A program made the translations under genes and the position numbers. Below are positions 34,533-43,529 of a stretch of DNA of 64,000 nucleotides, piece by piece (the first letter of the stretch is position 1; the number at the start of each line of letters is the position of its first letter). Under the pieces are notes generated by a model. That model saw only the letters and a list, made by a program, of their open reading frames with translations, made no database searches and was not told where the DNA came from. Location of the stretch: assembly GCF_009914315.1 (NCBI RefSeq), contig NZ_CP042596.1, positions 4,278,001-4,342,000 on the forward strand. The letters are read 5' to 3'. Source of the DNA: Granulicella sp. WH15. GTDB taxonomy: Bacteria; Acidobacteriota; Terriglobia; Terriglobales; Acidobacteriaceae.

Positions 34533-35870
34533 ATGATTACGGCGATGAAGGAGGAGGAACCTCGTACAGGCTCCCTCGATAGAGATCCGAGATGGCAACT
34601 GACCCAACGGATCGTCGCCACTCCTCACTTCGCGCGCTCGCCCCGTCTTTCAAGCTTTCTGCTCTATGTCTGTAGACAGTCGATCCTTGGACGAAGCACA
34701 GGTCTCAACGAACAGAGCATAGGTGAAACTGTCTTTGGTCGTCCCGTTGGGTACGACCCTCGTGATGACAATATCGTCCGCGCTCATGCCGGTCGGTTGC
34801 GACTCCGCATTGAAACATACTTCCGCGAGGAAGGCGCCTCGGAGATTCTGCATCTGAGCATCCCGCGGGGAAGTTACATTCCTGTATTCGAGCGGATAGA
34901 AAGAAAAGAATCCGGAGCATCTGAGCCGATTCCAGAAGCTGATTCGCATGACGCGGAATATGCCGAGGAGATACTGCCTGAGATAACTCCGAGAGTGAAG
35001 GCGATACCAGCCAGGCCCAGATTCCTTCTTCCCGGCGTACTTGCGATAGCTGGAGTTCTACTCGCATCTCTCTCTGCGTACGGTTTCTTTACCCACTGGT
35101 CATGGGGTCGAAAAACACCCACGGACAAGCTCTGGGCCCAACTCTTCCGGCCGGATCAGAACACGATCATCGTTCCTGCCGATGTCAGCCTGGTCCTGGC
35201 GCAGTTGATTACTGGACATTCTGTCGACCTGGCGGAGTACGCGAGCGGCCGTTATAAGTCCGTTGCGAGTTGTGATGCTCCGTGTGACCGTCGTCTGGCA
35301 CAGGAGGTTGAAAGCCGTCGGTATACATCAATGGCCGATCTGGAGTTTGCCGCCGCATTGGCTCGCCTTCCGCAGGCCCTCCCCGACCGTACCCAGATAC
35401 GCTATGTGCGCGACTTACAGCTAGAAGATTTTAAACAGTCCAATTTAATTATGGCCGGGTCGTTGATCGCCGATCCATGGCTGAGTGTCGTTCAAAGGGA
35501 GATGAACTTCATTCTCCACGACAATCTATCTACTGGTCCTTTGCGCGTTGAGAATGTAAAGCCGAAGCCCAACGAGAAAAAGGAGTACCTGTTTCGTGAT
35601 GACGATCCGCGGCACCGCGGCCTAGCCACCATCGCTTTTTTGCCAAATCTAAGTGGCAATGGAAATATGGTCATCGTGCAGGGATTTACTCTCGCGGGAA
35701 CGGAGGCCGCAGCGGAGTTTGTCACCAGCGGAAAGGATTTCGATAGCCTCTTTCATGCCTTCGCCGGGAACAACTCCCGGTTGCCGCACTTCGAGATTTT
35801 GCTCGAGACAATGGATGTGAATGGGATGGCATCACGCCCGAATGTATTGGCGTCGCACACCTATCCCTAG
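34533..35870 (+). CDS. Membrane-anchored ToxR/CadC-like regulator of unknown specificity
   Basis: A 445-residue protein. Residues about 15-120 form a helical, DNA-binding-like module (WQLTQRIVATPHFARSPRLSSFLLYVCRQSI...IGETVFGRPVGYDPRDDNIVRAHAGRLRLRIETYF). This segment recurs in many acidobacterial proteins and looks like a winged-helix domain. One membrane segment (LLPGVLAIAGVLLASLSAYGFF, about 168-190) is followed by a periplasmic domain of about 250 residues. The order, cytoplasmic DNA binding, TM, periplasmic sensor, is that of ToxR/CadC. It is divergent from the TonB receptor gene, its likely target. An ATG at 34545 is an alternative start. Confidence 0.6.
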   Translation: MITAMKEEEPRTGSLDRDPRWQLTQRIVATPHFARSPRLSSFLLYVCRQSILGRSTGLNEQSIGETVFGRPVGYDPRDDNIVRAHAGRLRLRIETYFREEGASEILHLSIPRGSYIPVFERIERKESGASEPIPEADSHDAEYAEEILPEITPRVKAIPARPRFLLPGVLAIAGVLLASLSAYGFFTHWSWGRKTPTDKLWAQLFRPDQNTIIVPADVSLVLAQLITGHSVDLAEYASGRYKSVASCDAPCDRRLAQEVESRRYTSMADLEFAAALARLPQALPDRTQIRYVRDLQLEDFKQSNLIMAGSLIADPWLSVVQREMNFILHDNLSTGPLRVENVKPKPNEKKEYLFRDDDPRHRGLATIAFLPNLSGNGNMVIVQGFTLAGTEAAAEFVTSGKDFDSLFHAFAGNNSRLPHFEILLETMDVNGMASRPNVLASHTYP

Positions 35871-35931
35871 CGAGCGATTGGGGAACTGACGCTCGAAGCC
35901 GCCACCGATGCAACGGACGTTGCCCCGGTCT

Positions 35932-37593
35932 TCACCGGACATCCCTGCCTTTCTCTGCGGCCAATGCTTTCTGAGCGGCATCTATCTTCACCATCCATGC
36001 TGGATGATCGAAGGCAATCTGCCGGGCATAGCTTAGCGATTCCGGAGTATTCAAGCCGAGGAGCTGATCGACGTACTGCTGCATCGAGAGCTTGCTCCAG
36101 GGAGACACGCCGCGCTGACTCGACGCGGAGAAGTACCACCTCCCGAACCGCGTCCACGGATCATCCACGTGTGACGCAAGTAGATCAGCCTGAAGCTTTT
36201 CGATCCTGGAAGGGCCCGGCGGCGTTATCTGAGAAAAGCGTGAGCGGCTGGCTGCAAACTCCGCCAGATCGGCAAGCCACACCGGCGCGAGATCGCTCGG
36301 CGGCATGTCCAGCACTTCGGCGCTATTGCCGATGGCAACCAACAGCGAGGGATCCGTCGGGCTGAACACCGCATCACTTATGTTGCTCGTATAGTGCAGG
36401 GGCAACATCATGGCCTCTCCCGTTGTGGCGCTCCACACGCGGATGGACTGATCCCGTCCATGGGTAAAGACGAGCGAAGCATCCGCGCTGAAGCCGCCAT
36501 CAATCAGCGGCGCACTATGCTGCAACAGAGGCGTAAGAGCCTTGCCGGTTCGCGCATCCCACACGCGAGCCGTGTGATCGTAGGACGTCGTCAGCACACG
36601 CTTTCCATCCGGGCTGAACACCGCATCGCTGACAGGCCCTGTATGCGTGAAGGAACTGCCTTGCTGCACACCGGTGTTCGTATCCCAGATCTTTGCGGTG
36701 TGATCTTCCGAGCCGATCAGTACAAGCCTGCTGTCCTGACTGAACATTGCGCTGAAGATCGCATTGCCCAGCGACAGCCGATGCAGACGTTTTCCGGTCA
36801 TAGGATCCAGCAGATCCGCACTGTCGTCGTTTGTCCCAACGAACGCGTGCTCCCCGTCATTGCTGAACATCACGACATTCACGTCATCGTGGTATCGGAG
36901 CTTCGTCGCGAGTGCCGCGCCCGTCGCGGCATCCAGCAGATAAACTTCCCCCTCCATACTGCCTAGCACTCGCTGCCCATCCGGGCTTAGCGCGATATGG
37001 GAAAGAGGTTTCTCCGTGTGGAATCGAGCATGCAGAAGCTGCCCGGTAGCTGCGTCCCATAGCTGTACTGCCGCATCGCGCGAGCTGGTAACAACCCGGC
37101 GTCCATCGGCGCTCCAGGCTGCCGCGAGGACATCGCCTTCGTGTCGCATCGGCCCGGCAATCCTCTTCCCCGTATGCGCATCCCAGATGCTTGCAGTCTT
37201 ATCATCGAGCACGATCAAGACCCGGGAGCCATCCGTGTTATAGCGAGCCAGGATAATGTTCGCCGTCATGCAGCATAGCCTGACGTGCACATCCTGGCGT
37301 TGTTCAGCGATAAGTTGAAATGCGAGACCTGCTGCCGGATTGCCCTCGCGCTGCACACGAAGGCTTGCCGCGGCTTCTCGAAGTGCCTCGTATTTGATTC
37401 CATCCGACGCGAACCTCAGAGCCAGCAGGTAGTGAACGTATGCCGCAGACGCCAGAGGTGTAGAGGTAGCCGCCGGATGCTCCTGCGCCGGAGCAAATCG
37501 AGTCACAGCCCCAAATATCGTGATACATGCAATAGCGACGCGGGCAAACCTGTTCAAAGTGCAGACAGCAGATGGCAGAGAAGATTCGTTCAT
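35932..37593 (-). CDS. Secreted WD40-repeat protein
   Basis: About 553 residues from an ATG at 37593 preceded by AAGGA; the frame opens at 37629. After a signal peptide (FARVAIACITIFGAVTRFAPAQ) comes a roughly 80-residue region and then about seven WD40 repeats (about residues 110-440). Their endings are SIWDAHTGKRI, VQLWDAATGQLL, VYLLDAATGAAL, AKIWDTNTGVQ, ARVWDARTGKAL and IRVWSATTGEAM. These form a beta-propeller for protein interaction. The roughly 100-residue C-terminal tail is helical and unassigned. It lies downstream of the giant malectin protein on the same strand but behind a strong terminator. Confidence 0.82.
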   Translation of the reverse strand: MNESSLPSAVCTLNRFARVAIACITIFGAVTRFAPAQEHPAATSTPLASAAYVHYLLALRFASDGIKYEALREAAASLRVQREGNPAAGLAFQLIAEQRQDVHVRLCCMTANIILARYNTDGSRVLIVLDDKTASIWDAHTGKRIAGPMRHEGDVLAAAWSADGRRVVTSSRDAAVQLWDAATGQLLHARFHTEKPLSHIALSPDGQRVLGSMEGEVYLLDAATGAALATKLRYHDDVNVVMFSNDGEHAFVGTNDDSADLLDPMTGKRLHRLSLGNAIFSAMFSQDSRLVLIGSEDHTAKIWDTNTGVQQGSSFTHTGPVSDAVFSPDGKRVLTTSYDHTARVWDARTGKALTPLLQHSAPLIDGGFSADASLVFTHGRDQSIRVWSATTGEAMMLPLHYTSNISDAVFSPTDPSLLVAIGNSAEVLDMPPSDLAPVWLADLAEFAASRSRFSQITPPGPSRIEKLQADLLASHVDDPWTRFGRWYFSASSQRGVSPWSKLSMQQYVDQLLGLNTPESLSYARQIAFDHPAWMVKIDAAQKALAAEKGRDVR

Positions 37594-37688
37594 GGATATC
37601 CTTGATCGTTGCTTTAAAACGTAACGCATGACAACCGGCGAGAGGGGCTAAGGAGAGCCCACAACCATGCGGTTGCTCCAAAAAGAAT

Positions 37689-37730
37689 CGAGCGGACCAG
37701 AGGCGCGACATAGCGCCTCTGGTCCGCTCG
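37689..37730 (-). terminator. Intrinsic terminator of the malectin/LamG protein gene
   Basis: A perfect 18-bp stem (37689-37706 with 37713-37730) and a 6-nt loop begin 4 bp beyond the stop at 37734. On the minus strand it is followed by a T-rich tail (ATTCTTTTTGG). Confidence 0.9.
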
Positions 37731-37733
37731 AGA

Positions 37734-40700
37734 TTAGCGGTAGAGTTCCAGCGCGGTAATCTTTGGCTGATCCGCCGTTGCACCGGAGAGAGTGACCGTG
37801 ATGTTGCCGTTCTGATCCGGTTGCACAGTGAACTGCTCCACGATGGCAGTCTCCGGAGCCCCGGCTGCTGCGACGATGTCGAAGTTCGGCAGCACGACAC
37901 CCCCGTTTACCGTTACGTTGAAGACGCGCTGGCCCGCCTGCTTCCAGTAGAACTCGTTGAAGTGGAGGCGCAGCGTATAGCTGGCTCCAACAGCGAGGTT
38001 CGGAAGCGTGTAGGTAATGGTGCCTCCAGAGCGCTCATTCTGGTAGACCGCTGCCGGAGCCGGACTGACCACTGCGGACAGATCTGCCGTGCCGTTGCCG
38101 CCAGAGGTATTGCCGCCCGCAAAGAAGGCATCCGCCTGGAACGGTGCGATAGCCGCGCTGCTTCCAGCAGCTATCCGGTAGACAGGCGAACCGGGAACCG
38201 CCGCGTCAGGAGTCGCGCTTACTTCACTTGAGGCAAGCGAGGTTGCCGTGGTGCTTGCGGTTTTTACGGTATAGAAGACAGCCTGCCCGTTCGGAAGGTT
38301 CTTGTCGATGAACGTCGTGCTGGTAAGGCCGGTAGCGATCGGAGTTGTTGCTTCCGCTCCCGCGGCATTGCCACGGAAGACGCTGTAGGTTCCGATTGCA
38401 GCCGGTGCCCAGGTAAGGGAAACCTGACCGATACCAGCGGCAGCGTGCAAGGAGGTGGGTGGGTTTGGTAGTGGCATCATCGTTCCGTCCCCAATCACCT
38501 CAATCCCGCTCACCAGGGCATTGTCCTTTACGGTCTGGTACTGAACCGTGATCTGGCCGTTCTGAGCCGTCGCGGGCAGATCCAGGGTCGTTGCGATATC
38601 CTTGCCACCGGCAACGGCGAAGATGTCGAAGTTCGACTGCGCCGGCTGACCGTTGATCAGGATATTGAAGGTTCGTGAGCCTGCCGCAGTCCAGTACGTC
38701 TCCGCGAAGTGCGAGCGGATCGTGTACTGGCTGCCGGTCTTCAGCCCGGTAAAGGTATAGGTTGAGGTGCCGAACCGGTTGCTCTGGTAGATTGCAGCCG
38801 GGGCAGCGTTCTTTACGCCCGCCGTGGCGATCGTGTCATTGGTCTGCGAGGTAGACCCGCCGGAGAAGAAGCTGTCTGCCGCGAATGTGCCGACCGAGGC
38901 AGCGCTTCCCGAATCGACCTGGTAGACCGCTGTCACGGGGACGGAGACCTGCGTCGCAACGTTCAGCAGCTCTACGCCGCTGACCAACGCATTATCCCGA
39001 ACGGTCTGGAAGGTAAGAGCAATCTGACCATTCTGCGCCGTCACGGGGTAATCGATCGATATAGCAATATCCTTGCCACCTGCCGCGGCGAAGATATCGA
39101 GGTTGGATTGAACGGTCTGCCCGTTTGCCAGAATGTTGAATACTCGTGAGCCCGCCGTAGTCCAGTAGGTCTCCGCGAAGTGGAGACGCAGGATATAAGC
39201 TGTGCCTGAAGTGAGGTTAGGAATCGTATAGGTGAAGTTGCCGTACCGATTGCTTTGGTAAACCGCCATTGGCGCGGGGTTTTGCGCCTTCGAAGTGTCG
39301 ATGGTGTCTCCAACGCTTGGCGTGATGCTGCCTCCGCTGGCGAACTCGTCCGCTGCGAACGTACCCACGGCCGTAGTGCTGCCGGAGTCAATCTGCACGA
39401 CCGCGTTCCCGCTGGGCTGACTATTGCCCGGCAGGCTCGCCGATACCTCGTTAGAGAAGGATGACGACGGTCCAGCCCCGTTTACGGCCTCGACCTTGTA
39501 GAAGTAAGTCGTGCCTGGGATCACATTGCTGTCGGTGAACTGCGTCCCGGTGATGCCCTGCATCAGCTCCGTCTCGTTGCCCGTAGCGGTGCCGCGGAAC
39601 AGCGTGTAGGAGATAGCATTGGTGCTTGCACTCCAGCTCAGAGCGACATTTGAGGTGCCGACAGTCGCCGCGAGGTTGGCAGGAGCGGCAGGCGGAGTCT
39701 GCCCGCCCGGAGTTTGCCCTGAGAGCAGCGCCACATCCGCAGCATTCAACATACCGTCGCCGTTGATATCGAACGCTGCGTTGCCGGGTAGAACGGCAGC
39801 ATTGGTCACACTGCTGCTCTCCAGCGTGAGGTCATTGTTGTCGACCACGCCATCGTTATTCACGTCTCCCTCAAGCACCCGGAACGCAATGTCTGCCGTT
39901 CCCTGTACTACAGAGGTTTGGTCGACCGCCACGATGCCCGCCAGATGCAGGTTCAATTGCTGACCATTGGCAACGCCGGTCAACGGAATCGAAACGCTCA
40001 TCCGCGAGGAGTCATAAGTGGGTGTGCCAACGACGCCCTGTGCCTGCGTGCCGTTCTGCTGAGTCAGCGATCCGGAGATGCCCGTCACCGCCTTGGCAAA
40101 GTGCGCAACCACAATGTAGCTTCCCGCTGTGCTGCTGACACGAGCCTCCGTGGCAGTGGCCTTGCTTGGGAATAGGGTCGTGCCAAGCTGATCGGGAGTA
40201 TTCGGCGACAGCAGAGAGCTGGCGTCGAGAAGCGTCGCCGGAAGCAGATCCGCAATCTGCGATGCGGTGAGCGCCTGGTTGTATAGTCTCGTCTCGTCGA
40301 TTACACCCTGGAAACCAAACTGCACCTGGTTGCTTCCCGCAGGCAGATCTTCCTCGCCCCACTCCAGCGCGCCTGGACCATTGGCAGCCTGTGACGGGCC
40401 TTGCGCCACCGCGGTGCCGTTTACGTAGAGCGTACGTGTTCCGACGGTTCCATCCTGCACCATCGCTACATGAGTCCATGCAGATTTAGTTGCCGTGGTG
40501 CCTGCGATATCGCCTCCAGGGCCACGCATGGCAAATTGGTTATTGCTATTGACGAACAGACCGTACACGTTGCCGTTGTTCGCTGACTTGAGGACGATCG
40601 GCTGTTCCACTCCGGTCAACGCATCCACCCTCACCCAAGTCGCAAGCGTGAAGCTTTGATTTGAGGAGAAGTCCAGATCGGGGCTGTCCGGAACCGTGAT

Positions 40701-42983
40701 GCTGTCCGGAATCTTGGTGCCATGAAAAGCCCATCCTCCATTGATGTAGCCGGCGGTGGTATACAAGGCCTCACCGTCTGGCTGCAGAGATCCATCGTGA
40801 CCATTGCCACTCACATCGGTAACGATGCTTCCCGTGGCATCTTCCATGGGCCAGAAGCCCACCAGTCCACCCTGGGTATAGACCGGATAAGTAGTGGCTG
40901 TGGCTATATTGCTCGGACCGGAGTCGCCTGCAACATTGAAGGCCGTGACCTGGTAGAAGTACTGCGTATTCGGAGCGACAGTCGAGTCCGTATACGTCGT
41001 ACCCTGAGCATTCAAGGGCAAAATGGTGAACGGTCCACCGGCGCTAGTCGCGCGCGAAACATGGAACCCGGCCAGCGAGGGATCGTTGGAGGCATTGTTA
41101 GTCCAGCTCAGGTTGACGGATGTAGAAGAGATGGTCTCCGCGGTCAGCACACTCGGTCCTGCAGGCGGCGCCGCTGCCGAACTCTTAAGTCCCGCAACCA
41201 CGAGAAAGCCCTGGCTTACACCGGAATAGCAGGTGTAATAAGCATGTCCATTCGCAACGGCCAGAGTGTTGAACTTCGTAGTCTGGCAACGCCCGGAGCC
41301 ATCGGGAGCAGAGATATCCCCGTTGAAGGCGTTCGTGAGCAGTTGCAGAGTATTTGCATCGTAGCCTTTAAGGTTTCCGTCAATAGCCCAGACGATGCCG
41401 TTCGACGTGCCGTTCGCTGTAATGAACGGTGATGCGCCCTTCGCATTAATGTTGCCGCCGGTTCCAGCCGTGGGCGCAGTCTCCAGCTTCATTACATTGT
41501 CTACCGAGTCGAAGACCAGCTTGAGCCGCTCCATCGGACTTCCGCTGGAGGCGTAGTAGACCGCACCGTTGAAGTAGCTTGGAGTAAGGGTGAGCTGCGG
41601 AGCGCGCGGCTCCGGAATCTCCTGAATCACTTGCTGATCGTTCGTCTGCAACCCACCAAGAACGTCACGATCTACCAGGTACCAGACGCCCGCCTTGCCG
41701 CCGAACATCATCATGTGCGGATGTTCTCCCGGCTGCTGAGGTAAGAGCAGAGCCCCTCCTGCGCCGAGGTCCGAGTCGTTTGGAATCGAACCGCCGCCCG
41801 AGTTCAGAGTTGCCCAGTTGGACGGGGTGAAATAGGAGTTCGTGTCACTCAACGCCATTTGGAACTGCTGTTGACCACCCATCGCGGACGGTAGCTTGAG
41901 CGCTGTTTCACCCCAATCCATCGACCCGGTGGTAGGGTCCTGATCGAAGACACCATTGCCTGTCACAAAGAGAATGTTCTGGCTCTCGTCCAGTGCCACC
42001 GATGCTCCACCCTGCCAGATGCCGCCCTTGCCGCCTCCTTTGTTTGCTCCTCCATGAGAGGCGCCGTCGAGCACTGTCGCGCCGTTCGGAGTCGTGACGA
42101 AGCTGTGCGTGAGCTTAAGCGTGGAGCCATCGAAGCCGAGCACCAGGCCGTAATAGCGAATTTCGTCACTGTGAGATGCATAGGCCAGATAGACGATGTT
42201 GTTCACCGGGTCAAAGGTCATGGCAGCACGCAGGTGCTCATGCAGAGGTGCAAAGGGGATCTGACCTGCTGGCGCTACGACCGGGTCGTTATCGCTCGCG
42301 CTTGTGTCCGAGACGGCGTTGCCATTGAACGTCAGGTTCGCATCTAGGATAAACGGGGGGACCTTGTCCAGACCGGTCTTCACGTCGAGCGCGTGAAGCT
42401 CCTGCCGATAGAGATTATTGAGCGGCTGTCCCGGGAACTTGACCAGTGAGACTACATAGAGCGTGCCGGACACGGGATCGATGACTGGAGTCGTACTGAT
42501 ACCGAACTCCGGGCCGATATCGTTCCCTGCTGCATCCGAAGAGGGTACTGTCGTCGGTGTGCCTAACTGGGGATCCGAATTCAAAAAGGTAGTGTGCCAC
42601 AGGGGGGCGGAGTCGGTCCCGGCAGTATTCGCACCAAGCGGATCAGCGTCGCCATCGAAGGCGTACACGCTGTCATGCTGAGTGACCACATAGACAACAT
42701 TGTGTGACTTGCCATCCTTAAAGCTTCCAGGCAGCTTATTGAGCGTTGCCGAGCTCATAAAGAGGGGCGCACCGTACACCTGTCCATCCAGCTTCTGGAA
42801 GAACAGAGGAGCAAATTTTGTGGGGTCTGCGACGAGCGCCGGAGTCAGCAGTGTTTCATGGAAGTTGAGACCGGTATGCTGTGGATCAACCTTCCACATG
42901 GTAATGTCCTGCGCAAATGCGGGTGCCGAAAGTAGGCAAAGTAGGACGAGAAAAAACTTGAAGGTATCAATTTTAGACCGCAA
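37734..42983 (-). CDS. Giant secreted multidomain protein: propeller, Fn3, LamG, dockerin-like and three malectin domains
   Basis: The 1749-residue protein begins at a TTG with AAAGGAA 7 bp upstream. A signal peptide (FKFFLVLLCLLSAPAFAQ) is followed by an N-terminal PQQ/quinoprotein-like propeller (about 25-600), Fn3 (605-700) and LamG/concanavalin-like (705-900; GLVGFWPMEDATGSIVTDVSGNGHDG). A cohesin-like beta region leads to a dockerin-like pair of EF-hand loops near 1037-1085 (GDVNNDGVVDNNDL and FDINGDGMLNAADV). Then come a second Fn3, malectin 1 (about 1195-1342), malectin 2 (1350-1497), a third Fn3 and malectin 3 (1599-1748). Malectin repeats share YQ-D-SGS, LHFAE-YW and SG-E-L cores. 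It probably binds carbohydrates at the cell surface or in the medium. No catalytic motif was found. Confidence 0.88.
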   Translation of the reverse strand: MRSKIDTFKFFLVLLCLLSAPAFAQDITMWKVDPQHTGLNFHETLLTPALVADPTKFAPLFFQKLDGQVYGAPLFMSSATLNKLPGSFKDGKSHNVVYVVTQHDSVYAFDGDADPLGANTAGTDSAPLWHTTFLNSDPQLGTPTTVPSSDAAGNDIGPEFGISTTPVIDPVSGTLYVVSLVKFPGQPLNNLYRQELHALDVKTGLDKVPPFILDANLTFNGNAVSDTSASDNDPVVAPAGQIPFAPLHEHLRAAMTFDPVNNIVYLAYASHSDEIRYYGLVLGFDGSTLKLTHSFVTTPNGATVLDGASHGGANKGGGKGGIWQGGASVALDESQNILFVTGNGVFDQDPTTGSMDWGETALKLPSAMGGQQQFQMALSDTNSYFTPSNWATLNSGGGSIPNDSDLGAGGALLLPQQPGEHPHMMMFGGKAGVWYLVDRDVLGGLQTNDQQVIQEIPEPRAPQLTLTPSYFNGAVYYASSGSPMERLKLVFDSVDNVMKLETAPTAGTGGNINAKGASPFITANGTSNGIVWAIDGNLKGYDANTLQLLTNAFNGDISAPDGSGRCQTTKFNTLAVANGHAYYTCYSGVSQGFLVVAGLKSSAAAPPAGPSVLTAETISSTSVNLSWTNNASNDPSLAGFHVSRATSAGGPFTILPLNAQGTTYTDSTVAPNTQYFYQVTAFNVAGDSGPSNIATATTYPVYTQGGLVGFWPMEDATGSIVTDVSGNGHDGSLQPDGEALYTTAGYINGGWAFHGTKIPDSITVPDSPDLDFSSNQSFTLATWVRVDALTGVEQPIVLKSANNGNVYGLFVNSNNQFAMRGPGGDIAGTTATKSAWTHVAMVQDGTVGTRTLYVNGTAVAQGPSQAANGPGALEWGEEDLPAGSNQVQFGFQGVIDETRLYNQALTASQIADLLPATLLDASSLLSPNTPDQLGTTLFPSKATATEARVSSTAGSYIVVAHFAKAVTGISGSLTQQNGTQAQGVVGTPTYDSSRMSVSIPLTGVANGQQLNLHLAGIVAVDQTSVVQGTADIAFRVLEGDVNNDGVVDNNDLTLESSSVTNAAVLPGNAAFDINGDGMLNAADVALLSGQTPGGQTPPAAPANLAATVGTSNVALSWSASTNAISYTLFRGTATGNETELMQGITGTQFTDSNVIPGTTYFYKVEAVNGAGPSSSFSNEVSASLPGNSQPSGNAVVQIDSGSTTAVGTFAADEFASGGSITPSVGDTIDTSKAQNPAPMAVYQSNRYGNFTYTIPNLTSGTAYILRLHFAETYWTTAGSRVFNILANGQTVQSNLDIFAAAGGKDIAISIDYPVTAQNGQIALTFQTVRDNALVSGVELLNVATQVSVPVTAVYQVDSGSAASVGTFAADSFFSGGSTSQTNDTIATAGVKNAAPAAIYQSNRFGTSTYTFTGLKTGSQYTIRSHFAETYWTAAGSRTFNILINGQPAQSNFDIFAVAGGKDIATTLDLPATAQNGQITVQYQTVKDNALVSGIEVIGDGTMMPLPNPPTSLHAAAGIGQVSLTWAPAAIGTYSVFRGNAAGAEATTPIATGLTSTTFIDKNLPNGQAVFYTVKTASTTATSLASSEVSATPDAAVPGSPVYRIAAGSSAAIAPFQADAFFAGGNTSGGNGTADLSAVVSPAPAAVYQNERSGGTITYTLPNLAVGASYTLRLHFNEFYWKQAGQRVFNVTVNGGVVLPNFDIVAAAGAPETAIVEQFTVQPDQNGNITVTLSGATADQPKITALELYR

Positions 42984-43529
42984 GCGAACGTTCCTTTCAA
43001 TTTAAAAAACGTAACCAGGTATAGACCGCACACATCGCGACCTTGCGGACAGCCCTATCTCTCCCCCACGCTTATGGCACGTGGCTGCGGTTTCTCCACA
43101 TGAGGGGAAATGGGTCTCTTAACTCAGACATGGATGCTGTGTCGCGGCGGGGGAGTAATTGCAAATGGAACAATATTCTTCTCAAAGGACAATCGAACAA
43201 TACATTAAACCAGTGAAACGAGTTGTCATTAAATTGTCGCTATAACGTAAATAGTTAGGTTAATTCAAGAGTCATGTACGAGTCACGTCAACGATGAACT
43301 AGCATACTTGGACGCCAGCACACACGCCTTGCAACTGGAAAGGCACTCCTTCTCGATCGTCCGTACTGAAGCTAAATTTATTTTTCATTGATATTATCGG
43401 TACCCTTTCGCTTCCTTATGGGACTAGACCGCCTTTCGGTGTAGTGGTCGGAAGTCGCAAAAATACATCGGTGAACACATCATTCCCGATCCCCTCTGTC
43501 CATTCAGAGGCGACACCATCAGAAAATGT
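42984..43529. promoter_or_regulatory. AT-rich intergenic region
   Basis: About 545 bp without a gene, clearly more AT-rich than the flanks. It contains TGTCA at 43224 and TGTCG at 43235 (11 bp apart, facing the minus-strand gene) and two AGTCA at 43270 and 43281 (also 11 bp apart but out of phase with the first pair). These are weaker than the arrays before 26.4 kb and over 200 bp from the gene start. No hairpin or repeat family was recognised. Confidence 0.4.

Noticed and set aside
37734..42983. Reading the N-terminal region as a PQQ-dependent dehydrogenase
   Set aside because: Propeller-like repeats are present but no haem motif, no clear PQQ-binding tryptophan-docking set and no dehydrogenase catalytic residues were seen.
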